Source: Neelides folsomi (lineage: Eukaryota; Arthropoda; Collembola; Neelipleona; Neelidae). From it: a DNA stretch of 30,884 nt. The notes under the pieces were generated by a model that was given only the letters and a program-made list of their open reading frames with translations, ran no database searches and had not been told where the DNA came from. Positions 11,001 to 22,377 of this stretch are shown here, one piece after another. Location of the stretch: positions 1 to 30,884 of the forward strand of contig JAQGBZ010000567.1 of the NCBI GenBank assembly GCA_034687125.1, written 5' to 3'. Numbering within the stretch: the first letter of the stretch is position 1; the number at the start of each line of letters is the position of its first letter. A program made the translations under genes and the position numbers.

Positions 11001-12690
11001 AGCTAAAATCAAAATTGTTGTATTATAATTGTGCAATTATAAATTGTTAATTTAATTGGTTCTCTAATTCCCATTTTACAGAGCTGTTGGTGACATGCTG
11101 TCAACTTTATTCTGGCCTTTGATTCCTTGGGTTCTTCAACTTGCAGTTATTGGATTTTTCCTTACCGTCGGAATTTACTTGATCTCAGCCAGCGAAAAAG
11201 TTTACAAAATATCACAAAATTGCACTTGTGGTGAAAAGCAATTTATTGAAAATGAACGGTAATTAAATTTCAATTTTAATAATTAGTATTTAATATGAAT
11301 TTCTAAAATTGAAAAATATAATTTAAACTTTAAAATTAAATTGATAATTATTTTGTTTTTAGCTGCTATTTGAAATCCTTCAATCGAGAATGTTCGAATG
11401 AAACTTCCACATCGGATGGTTTTTTCAATCATTGCGGCCTCCTCAACGCCTGTTCCTTTGTCAGCTACGATAAATTGGCCTATGCTGGTTGGTTTCATCT
11501 GTACAATTTCTTCGGGCTCATTTGGGCCCTTTGTTTCATTTCCGATTTTGGTGACATGGTTTTGGCTGGAAGTTTCGCTGGTTGGTATTGGACATTCAAC
11601 AGAAAAACAGATCTCAAGGCTTTGCCCGTTATGTCTTCTTTCCTACGCACATTGAGATACCATTTGGGAACTTTGGCATTTGGATCGCTCATTATCTCCA
11701 TTATCAAATTCATTCGATTTTTCCTGGAATATGTAGACTACAAACTGCGACAATACAGGTTTACATTTAAAATATTGAAAACTATAGTTAGTTATTAACT
11801 CAAGTTACTTAGCTTAAATTAATGGATTAATGTTATTGGGTAAATATAAATAACAATTAGTTTTATTAAATAAATACCGATACCTTCTGTAAATAAATTC
11901 GATTATTAACTTATTAAACTCTTTGATTTGTTTTCAGTGAAAATCCAGTTGCAAAAGCATGTCTTTGCTGCTTCAAATGTTGTTTCTGGTGTTTGGAAAA
12001 ATTCCTCAAGTTTATTAACAAGAACGCGTACATTATGTGTTCTGTTTATGGGAAGAATTTCTGCTCTTCAGCCAAAGACGCATTTTTCCTTTTGATGCGA
12101 AATGCTCTGAGGGCTTTCGTTCTTGACAAAGTGACTGACTTCCTTCTGTTTATGGGAAAACTTGTAATTATTGGAGGAGTCACAATTTCTTCATTTTACA
12201 TCTTTACTGCTCGGACTCAAGTTTTCGATGATCATGTAAGTTGACTCAAAATCAATCACAGTTCATATGCTAAATTACCTTATTAAATATCAATTGCCTA
12301 ATTGAAATTGATTAAATACAATTTTAAACAATTTTGAAAATTAGGTTCCTGAACTTCACTTTTACATGATGCCCGTGATTGTAATTGCAATTGGAACGTA
12401 TTTCATCACAAGTCTTTTCTTCTCTGTTTACAACATGGCTGTTGACACTTTGTTCCTTTGCTTCCGTAAGTTAACATTATTTATTTTAATATATTTAATC
12501 ATACTTTTACTCATATTTCTTAACTATCTTAGCTAATTATTATTAGCATAGTATTAATTCATTATTCAATTTGTGTTGTCTAGTTGAAGACATGGAACGT
12601 CATGATGGATCTGCAGAGAAACCATTTTACATGCCAAAAGATCTGATGGAAATCCTTGGAAAGAAGAACAAGAAAGAAAAAGGGGAATAA
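4999..12690 (+). CDS. Choline transporter-like protein (SLC44, CTL2/CTL4 type)
   Basis: Multi-pass membrane protein of the SLC44/CTL family, which transports choline and related amines. Shared coding exons are 8879-9001, 9079-9242, 9328-9526, 10202-10332, 10437-10578, 10681-10972, 11082-11258, 11363-11758, 11938-12235, 12345-12465 and 12584-12690 (stop TAA). With first exon 1a (4999-5068) the product is 739 residues; human CTL2 is about 706. Family marks: FDPKFKGP and RGCTDIIC before TM1 (about 45-65), a large Cys-rich extracellular loop (about 66-240), then paired helices from about 241 with GIMVW, IALIK, LRYHLGTLAFGSLI and NAYIM, and the conserved C-terminal stretch LDKVTDFL to VDTLFLCFLEDMERHDGSAE. 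Two other first exons exist (separate entries). All junctions are GT-AG and stay in frame. Substrate specificity cannot be read from sequence. Confidence 0.95.
5069..8684. other. Transporter first-intron region
   Basis: Apart from exon 1b, these 3.6 kb contain no coding sequence I can support. Open frames such as 7046-7288 have no recognisable protein and no consistent splice context. Patches of higher GC (6280-6420, 7540-7640, 7860-7930) might be enhancers or promoters for the internal first exons, but no specific site is convincing. Confidence 0.5.
5985..6039 (+). CDS. Transporter alternative first coding exon 1b
   Basis: ATG at 5985 opens an 18-codon basic peptide (MAKRNRREMAKEERDKLY) followed by G and a strong donor, GTAAGT. 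It has the same phase as exons 1a and 1c and, like 1a, ends in Tyr-Gly after splicing to 8879. The resulting isoform would have 734 residues with a strongly charged cytoplasmic N-terminus. The matched phase, the shared Tyr-Gly end and the good donor support a real alternative promoter. Transcript data are not available here. Confidence 0.75.
8685..8694 (+). CDS. Transporter alternative first coding exon 1c (10-nt coding part)
   Basis: AAAATGACTCGAG followed by GTATTC gives Met-Thr-Arg plus one base. That base completes glycine on splicing to 8879, so the isoform starts MTRG-PRKEFDP and has 719 residues. The intron is 184 bp. The coding part is very short, so chance is harder to exclude than for 1a and 1b. 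The context AAAATG and the correct phase favour it. Confidence 0.5.
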
Positions 12691-12981
12691 TTCATTTATA
12701 TAAAAACATCTTGCGTCATTCCACCACACGTAACAAACAATTTCCATCATAATGATTTCTCTTCATTTGCCAGAAGTGTTAAACATTTAAACCAATTTAT
12801 TGCCAAACTTGAATGAGAATTCAAATTGCCAATTTGTATTCTCTTTCAAGAACTATTGTAAAGACTTTCTTTAACTTATCACTTTTCTCATTATTTATTT
12901 GTTGTTAGATTTTACTTCCCCTTTAAAATTAATTTATCTTATATGTTTAACGACTTATTTATTTACTCATATTTATTATAT

Positions 12982-12987
12982 AATAAA
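12982..12987 (+). terminator. Probable polyadenylation signal of the transporter gene
   Basis: AATAAA about 290 bases after the stop codon. Further AATAAA copies at 13148-13153 and 13266-13271 could give longer 3' ends. Confidence 0.4.
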
Positions 12988-14186
12988 CTTGAATATAATT
13001 TATTAGCTATTATGTGTATCTACACTATTTATTATTCTGGACAATTTTTGAGGCTTCGATATTTCATTATTCGTTTTTATTTAATAACTTTGATATTCTT
13101 TTAGAATAAGTATTGTATTATATTTATGTTATTGTATTAAGCTTTTAAATAAATTGCATTAATGTTTAATTTAAAAAGTAAAAAGTAATTAAAAGTATAG
13201 ATTGATGTTACTCTGCATGCCAATTGAAATTAAAAATCGTCCAGTATTTGAAAGAAACAATCTCTAATAAAACAATGTTTGTAAACATAAAATTCTCAAC
13301 AGTAAAATAAGTTTAATTATATTTAGTGTGTAATACAATTTGAATCTAAAATTTCAAACTATAAACTTTTATATTAAATGTTAAAAAGTATTAAATGTTT
13401 TACATTACACTATTTCTAAATTCTTAATGTAAGACTTTGTAAGGGAATTTCTGAAATAAAAGTATTTAAAGTATTATAAACAAAGTTATAAGATTTATGT
13501 ATGTAAGGGCGATTTTTTAAATTCTTCAATTGCTTGTATCTCTACCCAATTCATGAATAAATAAATTAATTGTATGGTTTTAGTTTATTTAATGTGTATT
13601 TAAATGTAATTTAAATTATATTACGTATTTACATTTTTATTTTAAATGATCCGTCCTAATTTATTAACTTTTTTGACAATGGCTTAAAATATATTTAAAT
13701 GGAAAATGATGCGAATAATTTTGATTTTTAATTATTAATCCCAACGTAGTTTTATTCTAAAGCTTATTAAATCACACTTCACTCATCCGATACAAAGTAT
13801 TAATAATTTAATAACAAAATAGATTACAAAATCCTAAATTGACTTGATAAACTATCCTTCAATCTACATTTTACACATATATTAAAACCATCATTTTAAA
13901 ACATTCTTAAATTCCATTCCCTTTCTCATTTTGTCTTTTAAGGTAAAATTATGTAATTGGCATACAAATAGAAATATTCTGTTGTAAATAAAACATTCAT
14001 TTGGTTATACGTTATATTTTATACATTTGAAATTTTAATCCTTACATGATGTAAATTAATATTTTTAATATTAAAAGTTATAAAAACAGTATCATTATGA
14101 TAAACATTAAAATTAAATTGAATAATGAACGCTTGAATATGGACAATTTTTGTACATTTTAGACGAGGGATTTTAAAGGGGATATT

Positions 14187-14192
14187 TATTAC
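14187..14192 (-). terminator. raw: Possible polyadenylation signal of the Raw-like gene
   Basis: TTTATT on the plus strand is AATAAA on the minus strand, about 165 bases past the stop codon. It is plausible in position but common in AT-rich sequence. Confidence 0.35.
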
Positions 14193-14354
14193 CTAAACAT
14201 GTAATTAACAAATATTACATGTTAATTTAATATTAATGCATTAATTACTTTTAAAACTATAAAATTACATAGCGTTTAAAATTTTTTTAGTAAAATCGGT
14301 ATACGTAATATTTGGCATTTTGCGCAAAACTAATTAAAATGTTAATTACGTTAT

Positions 14355-17059
14355 TTACACATTTTTCGTGGAGTTAAAGGGGGTTTCTAAAGAGGTGAAA
14401 TTGAAATTTTGTTTCAAATTTTTTGCTTTCTCAATGGCACATTTAATGGCATCTTGAATGTTGTCAAAAACTGGAACTCCTTCGCGAGTCGCCGTGTCAC
14501 TTAAATAACTTCGTCCCCGATTGTAATCTTTTATCGCTAATGGGCTCAACTAAAATTGCATAATTAATTTATTGATTAAATTAAAATTCACAATATTTAT
14601 ATTATGCGTAGTTATTCTTAAAATACCTTTTCTCCTTCTATAAGACATTCATCCTTTAAATATTTGATACAAATTACAACTTCTGTTCCAAGTCCAAAAT
14701 AATATGCGGCCTGTTTAATAATCAAAATCATTGATAATTTAAATTTATTCAAAATCGGATTTATTCAACTTATATTAAAAATTTGATTGTGAACTTACCA
14801 TCGTCATACTCTCAACAGATCTTGTCGAGTCAGTTAAATAAAATAAAAGTACGTTGGACTTTTCAATTCCTTTCCGCCGATTTGAAAATAATTTCATTTT
14901 TTCTTCAGCTTCTGGGTTAAATGAATGAAGGCCTTCGTTTCTAAATTTATTTTAAGATTTAATTAAATATAACTTTAATTTACAATTTTGTATAATTGAA
15001 AAACAAAAAAATTGTGTTATAAATTACTTTAAAAGTGGAATTGCAATTTCATTCCTCCAATCGTCATTAAGAGATGAAGATCCTCCCAGGTAAATGTCAT
15101 AAAACTCATTTGAGTCATTTTCATTTGTTGATATCGTTTCTTGAGAAGACAAATCAGGAACAATTCCTAAGAGCATATTTTTCTTTTTATTGAATACATA
15201 TTGATTTATTATGTTAAACACAAATAAAGTTAATATGTAATAATAATTATTCAATATTTGACAATTTTGTTACATTAAATGAATGCATTAAATTAAATAA
15301 TAATTGATTATTGAGATTCTTACCAATGAGCTTGTCGAGAGCAGAAGAAATTGTTTGAAGAATTGGTGGTGATTTTGAAAGTTGACATTTTGAATTTGAT
15401 TCCCTGTAGTGATGATGGAATAGAAGTTGCGACATCATACAAGAAAATTCTTCAAAGTTCAATTTATAATTTTCAGGTGGAAATCCATTCCCGTCACTTT
15501 TCTTATTATCAAGTATAAAAATGTCTTCGCTTAATTTCTTCACTTTAACCAAAAGCTCCTTCACGTCATCTTTACAAAGTTCGCGACCAGTAAGTAAACG
15601 GAAACCAAAACGAACCTAAATAAAAGCAAAATTAATTTAATTAATATTTTTAATGATTACATTAGGGAAAATTGGACAATGTATAGATAGTGTGGATTTA
15701 TAGATTTACCCATAGATTTATATAATTTATATATTCTTCTAATATATTTCAATGTTATATGAAAATACCTTGTCATATGTAATCATACGAAAATATAATT
15801 TATTAAAATTAATTAGTTAATTACTTGATTAAGGGTAATTTCTCCTTTGCTGGCCGAGTCGAGGGAATCGAAAGTTTTCCGTAAATTACTGCAAATCGAA
15901 ACATTGAACTTCGACCTCTGGATAAATGGGGGAAAGACAGAGACAAACATTAAAAGCTGTGTATTTTTCTCACATCAATTTATTTCCTACTTGTAATTCT
16001 CCACTTCGCTCCATTTCGCACAAGTTCAAGTCCCGTGGATGAAGATCTTCACGAATAACCTGAAATCCAAGTTGAGTTAGTTACAAAATTAAACCATTAA
16101 TACAACTATAGTTCTTGTAATTGTATCTTTTAATTTAGTTATGAAATAAACGAGTAGGAAATGTAAATTTGTAAATTGGCGCGTAGGCGTTTGTAACTCA
16201 CCTTCGTAGTCGATTTCAAAGCGGTTTGAATATCATTAAAAACAGGAATTCCATGTCGTTCGACCAACTCCGTAAGAATCAATTGACTTCGAGTCAAATC
16301 TTCATATTCCCTAATTTTAAATTAATTAACAATATAATTAATTAACATTTAACAAATATAATCAATTAATAATTAACAATCTATGGTACTAAATTAATTA
16401 ATAATTACTTATATATATTAAATATTAAGTTTCATAATTTAGATATTTTTCTTATTGTACATTTGTGATAAAGGCTCATTGCAGACAGATTGTCCTGGTC
16501 CTTTGAATCCAGAAATGACGAGGATTATTTTCCTCTTTTTGGCAACAAGATAAGCAACTTCAATTAGAGCAGCCACAGCGCGAGTTTGATTGTCAATCAC
16601 GAAAAATAAAACATTGGCATTTCGTTTGGCTTCAAATTCAAGTTCCATAAGCTCAGGAAACCAAGTGGAAACTTGCTGAAAAAGCCATCAATTTAAAAAT
16701 TACAAAATATCGTAATTTAAATACAAATTTTATGAATTTAAATACAATATTTAAGGATTTAAATTAAAAAAAATGTGAATTTGAATTTACCGGGTTAAAA
16801 AAAGAAATATTTTGGTTTTTGAGCGCGGGAATGGCGACGTCTCGTCTCCATGTTGTGGGATTGCAGGAACCGCCAAGGAAAACATCGCACGGTGTGATTT
16901 TTGACTTTTTGATTTCCGAGGTATTGGCGGGAAGTTTTGAAGGAACCACCGGGGATTCATGGCCGCGTTTCATTTCAAAAAATGGGGAAAAGGGAATTAA
17001 AAAAGATTCGTTGGTTTGCAATGTCCCGCCATATCCGCCACCGCAACATTTTTCATAAA
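14355..17059 (-). CDS. raw: Raw/OLRN-1-like protein with two deoxyribosyltransferase-like domains
   Basis: Ten minus-strand exons: 17059-16791, 16675-16461, 16310-16202, 16059-15991, 15917-15825, 15615-15324, 15166-15028, 14940-14799, 14710-14627 and 14549-14355 (stop TAG or TAA region at 14355-14357). With a putative first exon at 20391-20376 the product is 540 residues. Residues about 62-203 form a nucleoside 2-deoxyribosyltransferase-like fold with DVFLGGSCNPTTWR (64-77), SFFNP and a DNQTRA segment with E134. Residues about 230-340 look like degenerate EF-hands. Residues about 376-520 repeat the first fold (DIYLGGSS at 378, HSFNP, TDSTRS). I recall this domain (Pfam Nuc_deoxyri_tr2) from Drosophila Raw, a JNK-pathway antagonist, and C. 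elegans OLRN-1. Enzyme activity is not established for the family. The first exon is the uncertain part. Confidence 0.85.
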
Positions 17060-20000
17060 CTGAAAACATAAATTGTGAAATTAATCTTTATTATAGATTT
17101 TTAAAATTTTAATATATTTTAATGAAAGTATACCCATTTTGTAATCTATATATATATTTTATTTAAAAAATATAATTTTATCTAATAAATAGAATTTTAT
17201 TTTAATAAATATTACTATTAAATTTTTTAAGTCAAAATAAATCAAAATTTACTAAAATTAAACAGTTTATTCTCAATGTGCTCTAAGACATCCAAAGGGT
17301 TAAACGCTAAAGTGAGTTTATAAATTAAAATATTCCTCATTTAAAGTGGGATTTAATCTTGAGTTTATCATTTTATAATCATTTCATTAACGCATCTTTA
17401 TTTATAGAATGCATCATTGGGCTATGAAGTAATGTGTATTATTAAAAGTATAATCATAGTCATCACTCGCTAGGAAACGTGGAAAGAACACGTTTGAGAA
17501 TTTTGGTTATGGATTTATATCCAATCGTTTAGCACATGTGGAATAGCGGAATACATATGAGACAGACATTCAACTTATTAACCCTTCCTTTAACGCAATC
17601 TGCTTTTATGGCAAGCACCAAATATCTCTCAAACATTCCCCGATATTACAACGACATAACCGGCACATTGTTCAACATCAATTTTACAAATTCTAATTAA
17701 TCTAATGGTGTTTGTTTATTTTTACGGAATTGTTGATTTCATTGTACATATTTTTATATCTTATCTTTAGATGTCATTAAAATCTATAATCATAATCACT
17801 TACTATCCTAACAATATGCAATATTCAATATTGAATTAAATTACTTTTATTTGGGGCGTAGACGTCCATAATTCCAAGTTATTGATTAATGAACAGTTGA
17901 ATGAGCAATTTGTTCTTTGTGGATATTCAAATTCAATTGAAGGACGACGGCAGGGGAAAAGACAAAATTCTGAAAAATAAATTTTACATTAATTTCCAGT
18001 CAGATCAGATTAATAGATTAATAACATTCTCAATTAAAATATTTTAATTAATAAAAGGTTCATTAAACTTGAAAATTTTATAATTGTATTTTAGTATATC
18101 TACCATATATATATGCATTGAACCTATTGGCTACAGCTAGATAAGCATAGGTAGATTTATATTATTTATAAGTGCTAAAATGAAGTATAATCTCAAATAT
18201 TGCCAAACAAATATTTGTAGTTTACATATCGGTTCATATATAAAATTTAGGTACAGGTATTAGTTATAAAAGATGGTTCTGAATTTAAGTGTCGGTTAAT
18301 GTTTTTAATGTTGAGGTAATGGGGTATGTTGATGATAGTAATTGATAGGGTTGGGTGCATAAATCCGTCGATGAGAGAATATGTCCAATTGCGCAGTGAA
18401 GGACTATGAAATCATTCTTATATTTGACCACACCAAACCTTACAATTCATTCCTCTCCCAATACTCATTTTATAACCATAGCTCTTCCCTCACCTTTACA
18501 ATCAACTTAAAATTTACAATCACATAAATTAAATATAATTAAACAATTAAACTTATGATGATGAATTATTAATTACCTGTAGATAATTGATTCAATAAAC
18601 TATAATGAATTTTATTCTTGATATACTTGATATAACGTAACTTTGGATTTTGGATATAAGCTTTTATAGTTGTAATTAAAAGAGAGGTGAATGAATTTAT
18701 GAAATTAAACTCGCGAGATTCCACACGATGTCATTAATTAGAAATGATGAAAAGAATTCTGGTACCTTTGGAATTGTAGAAAGTTGTGGTGAGAGATTTG
18801 AGTTCCCAAAGGGATCTTTTTAATGCTAATGTTATGGAACCATGGCCTCTCCCATCCTTCTATTTATTATTCCACCATGGACTCATTGCAAATGCAAATG
18901 CCTCAACATCCTTTGCCTCGACATATTTTACAAACATGAATTATCAACTGCAAATTATCTTTAACTGTTTAACTCATTTCAACTTTTTAATTTAGTGCCA
19001 ATAAACCAGTGGTTTAAAATAGATATAACTGCTAACTTGAAATTCACAATTTAAATATTCCGAATTTAAGATTTCTACTATGAATTGAATTTTTTTAAGT
19101 TATAACTATAACAAAGTAACGTTTACATACTTTTAACATTATATCTGAATGTTATATATTTACTATCATACTATGAATTGTTCGTGTGTTATACTATATG
19201 TTAAAGTTAATTTTTTAAAATATCTGTAATTTTAATTTAAAATTTTATTTTAAGTTTGCTTTACCTTTAGTTATTAACTGGTTGGTTTATGATGGTTAAA
19301 TTAAAGGGTCTGTTTGTGGTTTGGGTGTTGTTGTGTAAGTGAATGGAATGACCAAAACAGAGATCTCAAGGATTCTCCTCCTCTCACTCCTTCAATCCTG
19401 AGGGGAAATTAAGTGAAATGCCTTAAGAGGAACATGAAGTTCATTGAGGTGGAACACTTCCGCAATACTTTTTTATAACAACCAAACACATCCTAAACTC
19501 ATGCAGAACCAAACAAACGCCAAGGAAATATATCTTATGGAAATATTTAGAACAAATACTAATATACATAAAATGTACAGATGATCTTCACATTCTAATC
19601 TTTTCATTTCCTCAATATTTCTTTGCTTTTTCCTCCTCATTAAATATTGAATATTTCTGTCTGTGAAACCAAACATTTATCAATTATCAATATACTTACT
19701 TTTAGTTCATACACATAAATAATACACATTAGGGCTTTATAGCATTCATAAGAAAATTATTATCTCATGATAATAATATTAATACTATACATAATAATAT
19801 AAATATTAACATTATGTACAATAGTACAATGTAAACTTTTATATTGTGTTCATATCTAATAGGTTTAAAACACAAAAACTAACTAAATGGTATCTGATGG
19901 TTAATTATATAAATCTCGCCAGGTGTGTATTTATTTATATTGGTTACATCATAAAGCAGGTCTTTAGAAATTACTGTTTTGGCTAACGACTAAGGACAGA

Positions 20001-20375
20001 GGTTATTGGTCGTGTAGTTCAAACGCCATTTGGATTTATTAAATCTATCTCTATCAACTTGTTGATTGTGTAGGTGTTGGGGATTCTGCCCACACAATAA
20101 TCCATGCTCCTTTTTTATATACCTTTTATTGGAATGGGGAATATTTGGATTTCATCATTACATTGCAAAATATAAGTTACCACGTGTTGTAACTAAATGT
20201 CCTTTTAGCGTTAATTTAAATTCAATATTAAAGAGAATATTTGCGATTAAATAATACTCAAGTTTAATGTCATATTTTATTTATAATAAAATGACAATTT
20301 GTTAATTATAATATAATTTGTAGAAGTTATAATATCAATTATATCAATAATATGTATTATAATTTGTTTACTTAC
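17060..20375. other. Probable long first intron of the Raw-like gene
   Basis: 3.3 kb without a supported gene. Open frames at 18786-18995 (+) and 19473-19676 (-) show no family resemblance or splice context. GC-richer patches at 17460-17660, 18330-18500 and 19290-19460 may be regulatory. A good minus-strand donor, AAG|GTGAGG, near 18495 has no in-frame ATG and might belong to a non-coding 5' exon. Confidence 0.4.
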
Positions 20376-20391
20376 CGTTTTGTTTAAACAT
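20376..20391 (-). CDS. raw: Putative first coding exon of the Raw-like gene
   Basis: On the minus strand ATG at 20391 encodes MFKQN plus one base, followed by a perfect donor, GTAAGT. The phase (one base left over) is exactly what the exon starting at 17059 needs, giving MFKQN-V-YEKCCGGGYGG. The intron would be 3.3 kb, long for this window but usual for a first intron. The alternative is an ATG at 17069 that reads through the TTTTCAG acceptor. I favour the spliced version. Confidence 0.4.
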
Positions 20392-21731
20392 TTTCGAAGT
20401 TTAACTTTATTTATTTCTGGGAATTTTGCAATTTCACAAACTTTTATTTAATTTAAAATTCCACTTAATAAATATTTAAAAAATTACTCAGAATGTAATT
20501 TCAACGTTAGATCAACATGTGTTTATGTGTAATTGTATATAATTAAATAATCACACTGTTCCACCTTTTCCTTGTAATTAGTGTAATTCTTATTGTTAGT
20601 GTGAGAGATTCAATTGGACTGGAGCAATTTGGAGAAGTAAATAATGGAATCAGCTGGTTTTTCTCTTCCAGTTTTCGTCACTCACTCAAAGTCTGAGATG
20701 GGAATTGTGAATTTAATTACAATTAAAGGATAATAAATAAGAAGGATTGGATGGTTTAGATTTATTGTTGTATCATTAAAGGGGTTTAATTGTATTGGAG
20801 CGGTTGTTGTGGGTTCCTTGTGCCTGATGTCATCGACGGGTTTAGCCAAAGTCCCCGGCCCACATCCCCCAATTCACACCTCCGCATGAACCAACAACCC
20901 CACACCAAACACCAAATGGATACAACATTCTCAATGTTCACAATGAGAAAACAAAAATCAAACAAATACTTTAAATCCATATAACATATATTGCAAATAC
21001 AACATATTATGTATATAATGTTTAACAGAGATTCATATTTATATACATAGTTATATTAATATATTTTACTAGACAATTTACAAGATAAATAATAGAGATA
21101 GCAAATAAAGATAAAAATGTAGTTATATTGTAAATTTATATTATAATTAAATATTACTAATACTCTTATAAGTTTATACATATCAGTAGTTGGGACGCTT
21201 TTGAATATGACACTTTGTGAATAATTATTTATATATGCTTTGATTAATAATTTTAATTCACCTTTGATTCTTAATGTTTATATTAATTTGCAATGTTATC
21301 TATATTAAAATAATTCTCAGAAATAAAACATTCACAAACATTTTATTGAATTCGCTCTAAATTTTATAAATTATTAATTATACAAATAATCATTTAAAGG
21401 GTAATATCAGTTATATGTTATAATCGATACTTGTACTTACGAGTAAATGCGTTATTTAATTACAAAAAAAAGCATTTAAGAATCATGGTTTAGCTACCTA
21501 TATATAAATAATGATATTTAAGATATAATGTAATTACCTGTAATACTAATACCAGTAATTATTGATACATTCATATTATATTTGCACTAAAATTTATATT
21601 TATGCTATAAATTCTTATAAGCTTAATAAAGAGTGTTTTTTTAATTTTATTATAAAAGTTAGAAATAAAAACACAAAAAAGTTATTGAACTACGTTAGTT
21701 TAAATTTTACTTTTAGATCTTAAATTTTATT
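20392..21731. other. Intergenic region between the Raw-like gene and TPPP
   Basis: No gene supported. A GC-richer patch at 20580-20900 is open on both strands but codes for nothing recognisable; it may be promoter sequence of the Raw-like gene, which reads away from it. The remainder to 21731 is AT-rich 3' flank of TPPP. Confidence 0.45.
21646..21651 (-). terminator. Probable polyadenylation signal of TPPP
   Basis: AATAAA on the minus strand about 80 bases after the stop codon. Another copy lies directly after the stop at 21726-21731. Confidence 0.4.
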
Positions 21732-22377
21732 TCAAGTTGGAGTCGGAGTTTCTTTTTTGAATCCTTGGACATAACCCGAAGGAGACGCATCTTTGCGTCC
21801 ATCAATTCCCCGTCCTTTCCCAGCAGAATCAAATCTTTCTTTGTGAGATCCCGTGTATTTTGAAGTGTCCGTTAAACGTTCAACAACACCCACTTGGGCT
21901 GCCTTCGTTGCCTTAATATATTTTATATTAGTTTTTATAATATTTATAAAATTGAGATTATACCTGGGAAAGTTTTGGTGTTCCACAAGCAATCATTTTA
22001 TCAATGATTTCTTTTGTGGGGATTTTCTTAGCCGTTGCGAGACTCTCGAGAAATTTGCTATAATCTGCGTAATTAACCTTTTTTGCAGTTCTATAAAATT
22101 ATAAAAGTTTTAAGAAAAATTCCCAAGTATAAATATTTTTATATAATTTCAAAAGTATTATCAATAATTTAAAAGTTGTTTATTACTTGAATAGTTTTTT
22201 AAATGCAATTGAAGTGTCGGTTGTTGTAATTTTCTTCCCATCGATGACTCCAGCTTGTTTCATCCATTTGTCTGAATTGGTCAAAGTAATTAATTTCCCA
22301 TCTGACGCTGTATCTCCAAATTTGCTAAAAGCTGAGAAAATTTCTTTCATTCCGACCGTTGCCGCATTGTCGCCCAT
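21732..22377 (-). CDS. TPPP: Tubulin polymerization-promoting protein (TPPP/p25, ringer family)
   Basis: Exons 22377-22187, 22090-21964 and 21911-21732 (stop TGA) join in frame to 165 residues, close to the 170-220 of animal TPPPs. TPPP binds tubulin and bundles and stabilises microtubules, notably in neurons; the Drosophila member is ringmaker. The core is unmistakable: [28 protein letters not shown] and [14 protein letters not shown] in exon 1, and the C-terminal signature [17 protein letters not shown] followed by [11 protein letters not shown] and SGYVQGF in exon 3. The long acidic N-terminus of vertebrate TPPP1 is absent; only about 10 residues precede the core. The start ATG sits immediately after a splice-acceptor-like TTGTTAG, so a 5' untranslated exon or trans-splice site is likely. 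Assignment is secure. Confidence 0.96.

Larger units (their letters stand above)
12691..14354. other. Convergent 3' intergenic region
   Basis: Very AT-rich sequence between the 3' ends of the plus-strand transporter and the minus-strand Raw-like gene. It has several AATAAA motifs on the plus strand and one TTTATT (14187-14192) that would serve as AATAAA for the minus-strand gene. No reading frames of interest. Confidence 0.6.

Noticed and set aside
11370..11798. Open frame starting at 11370 as an independent 142-residue gene
   Set aside because: It is exon 9 of the transporter plus read-through into the intron.
16819..17058. Plus-strand 79-codon frame
   Set aside because: Antisense of the first clear Raw-like exon, whose deoxyribosyltransferase-like motif is on the minus strand.
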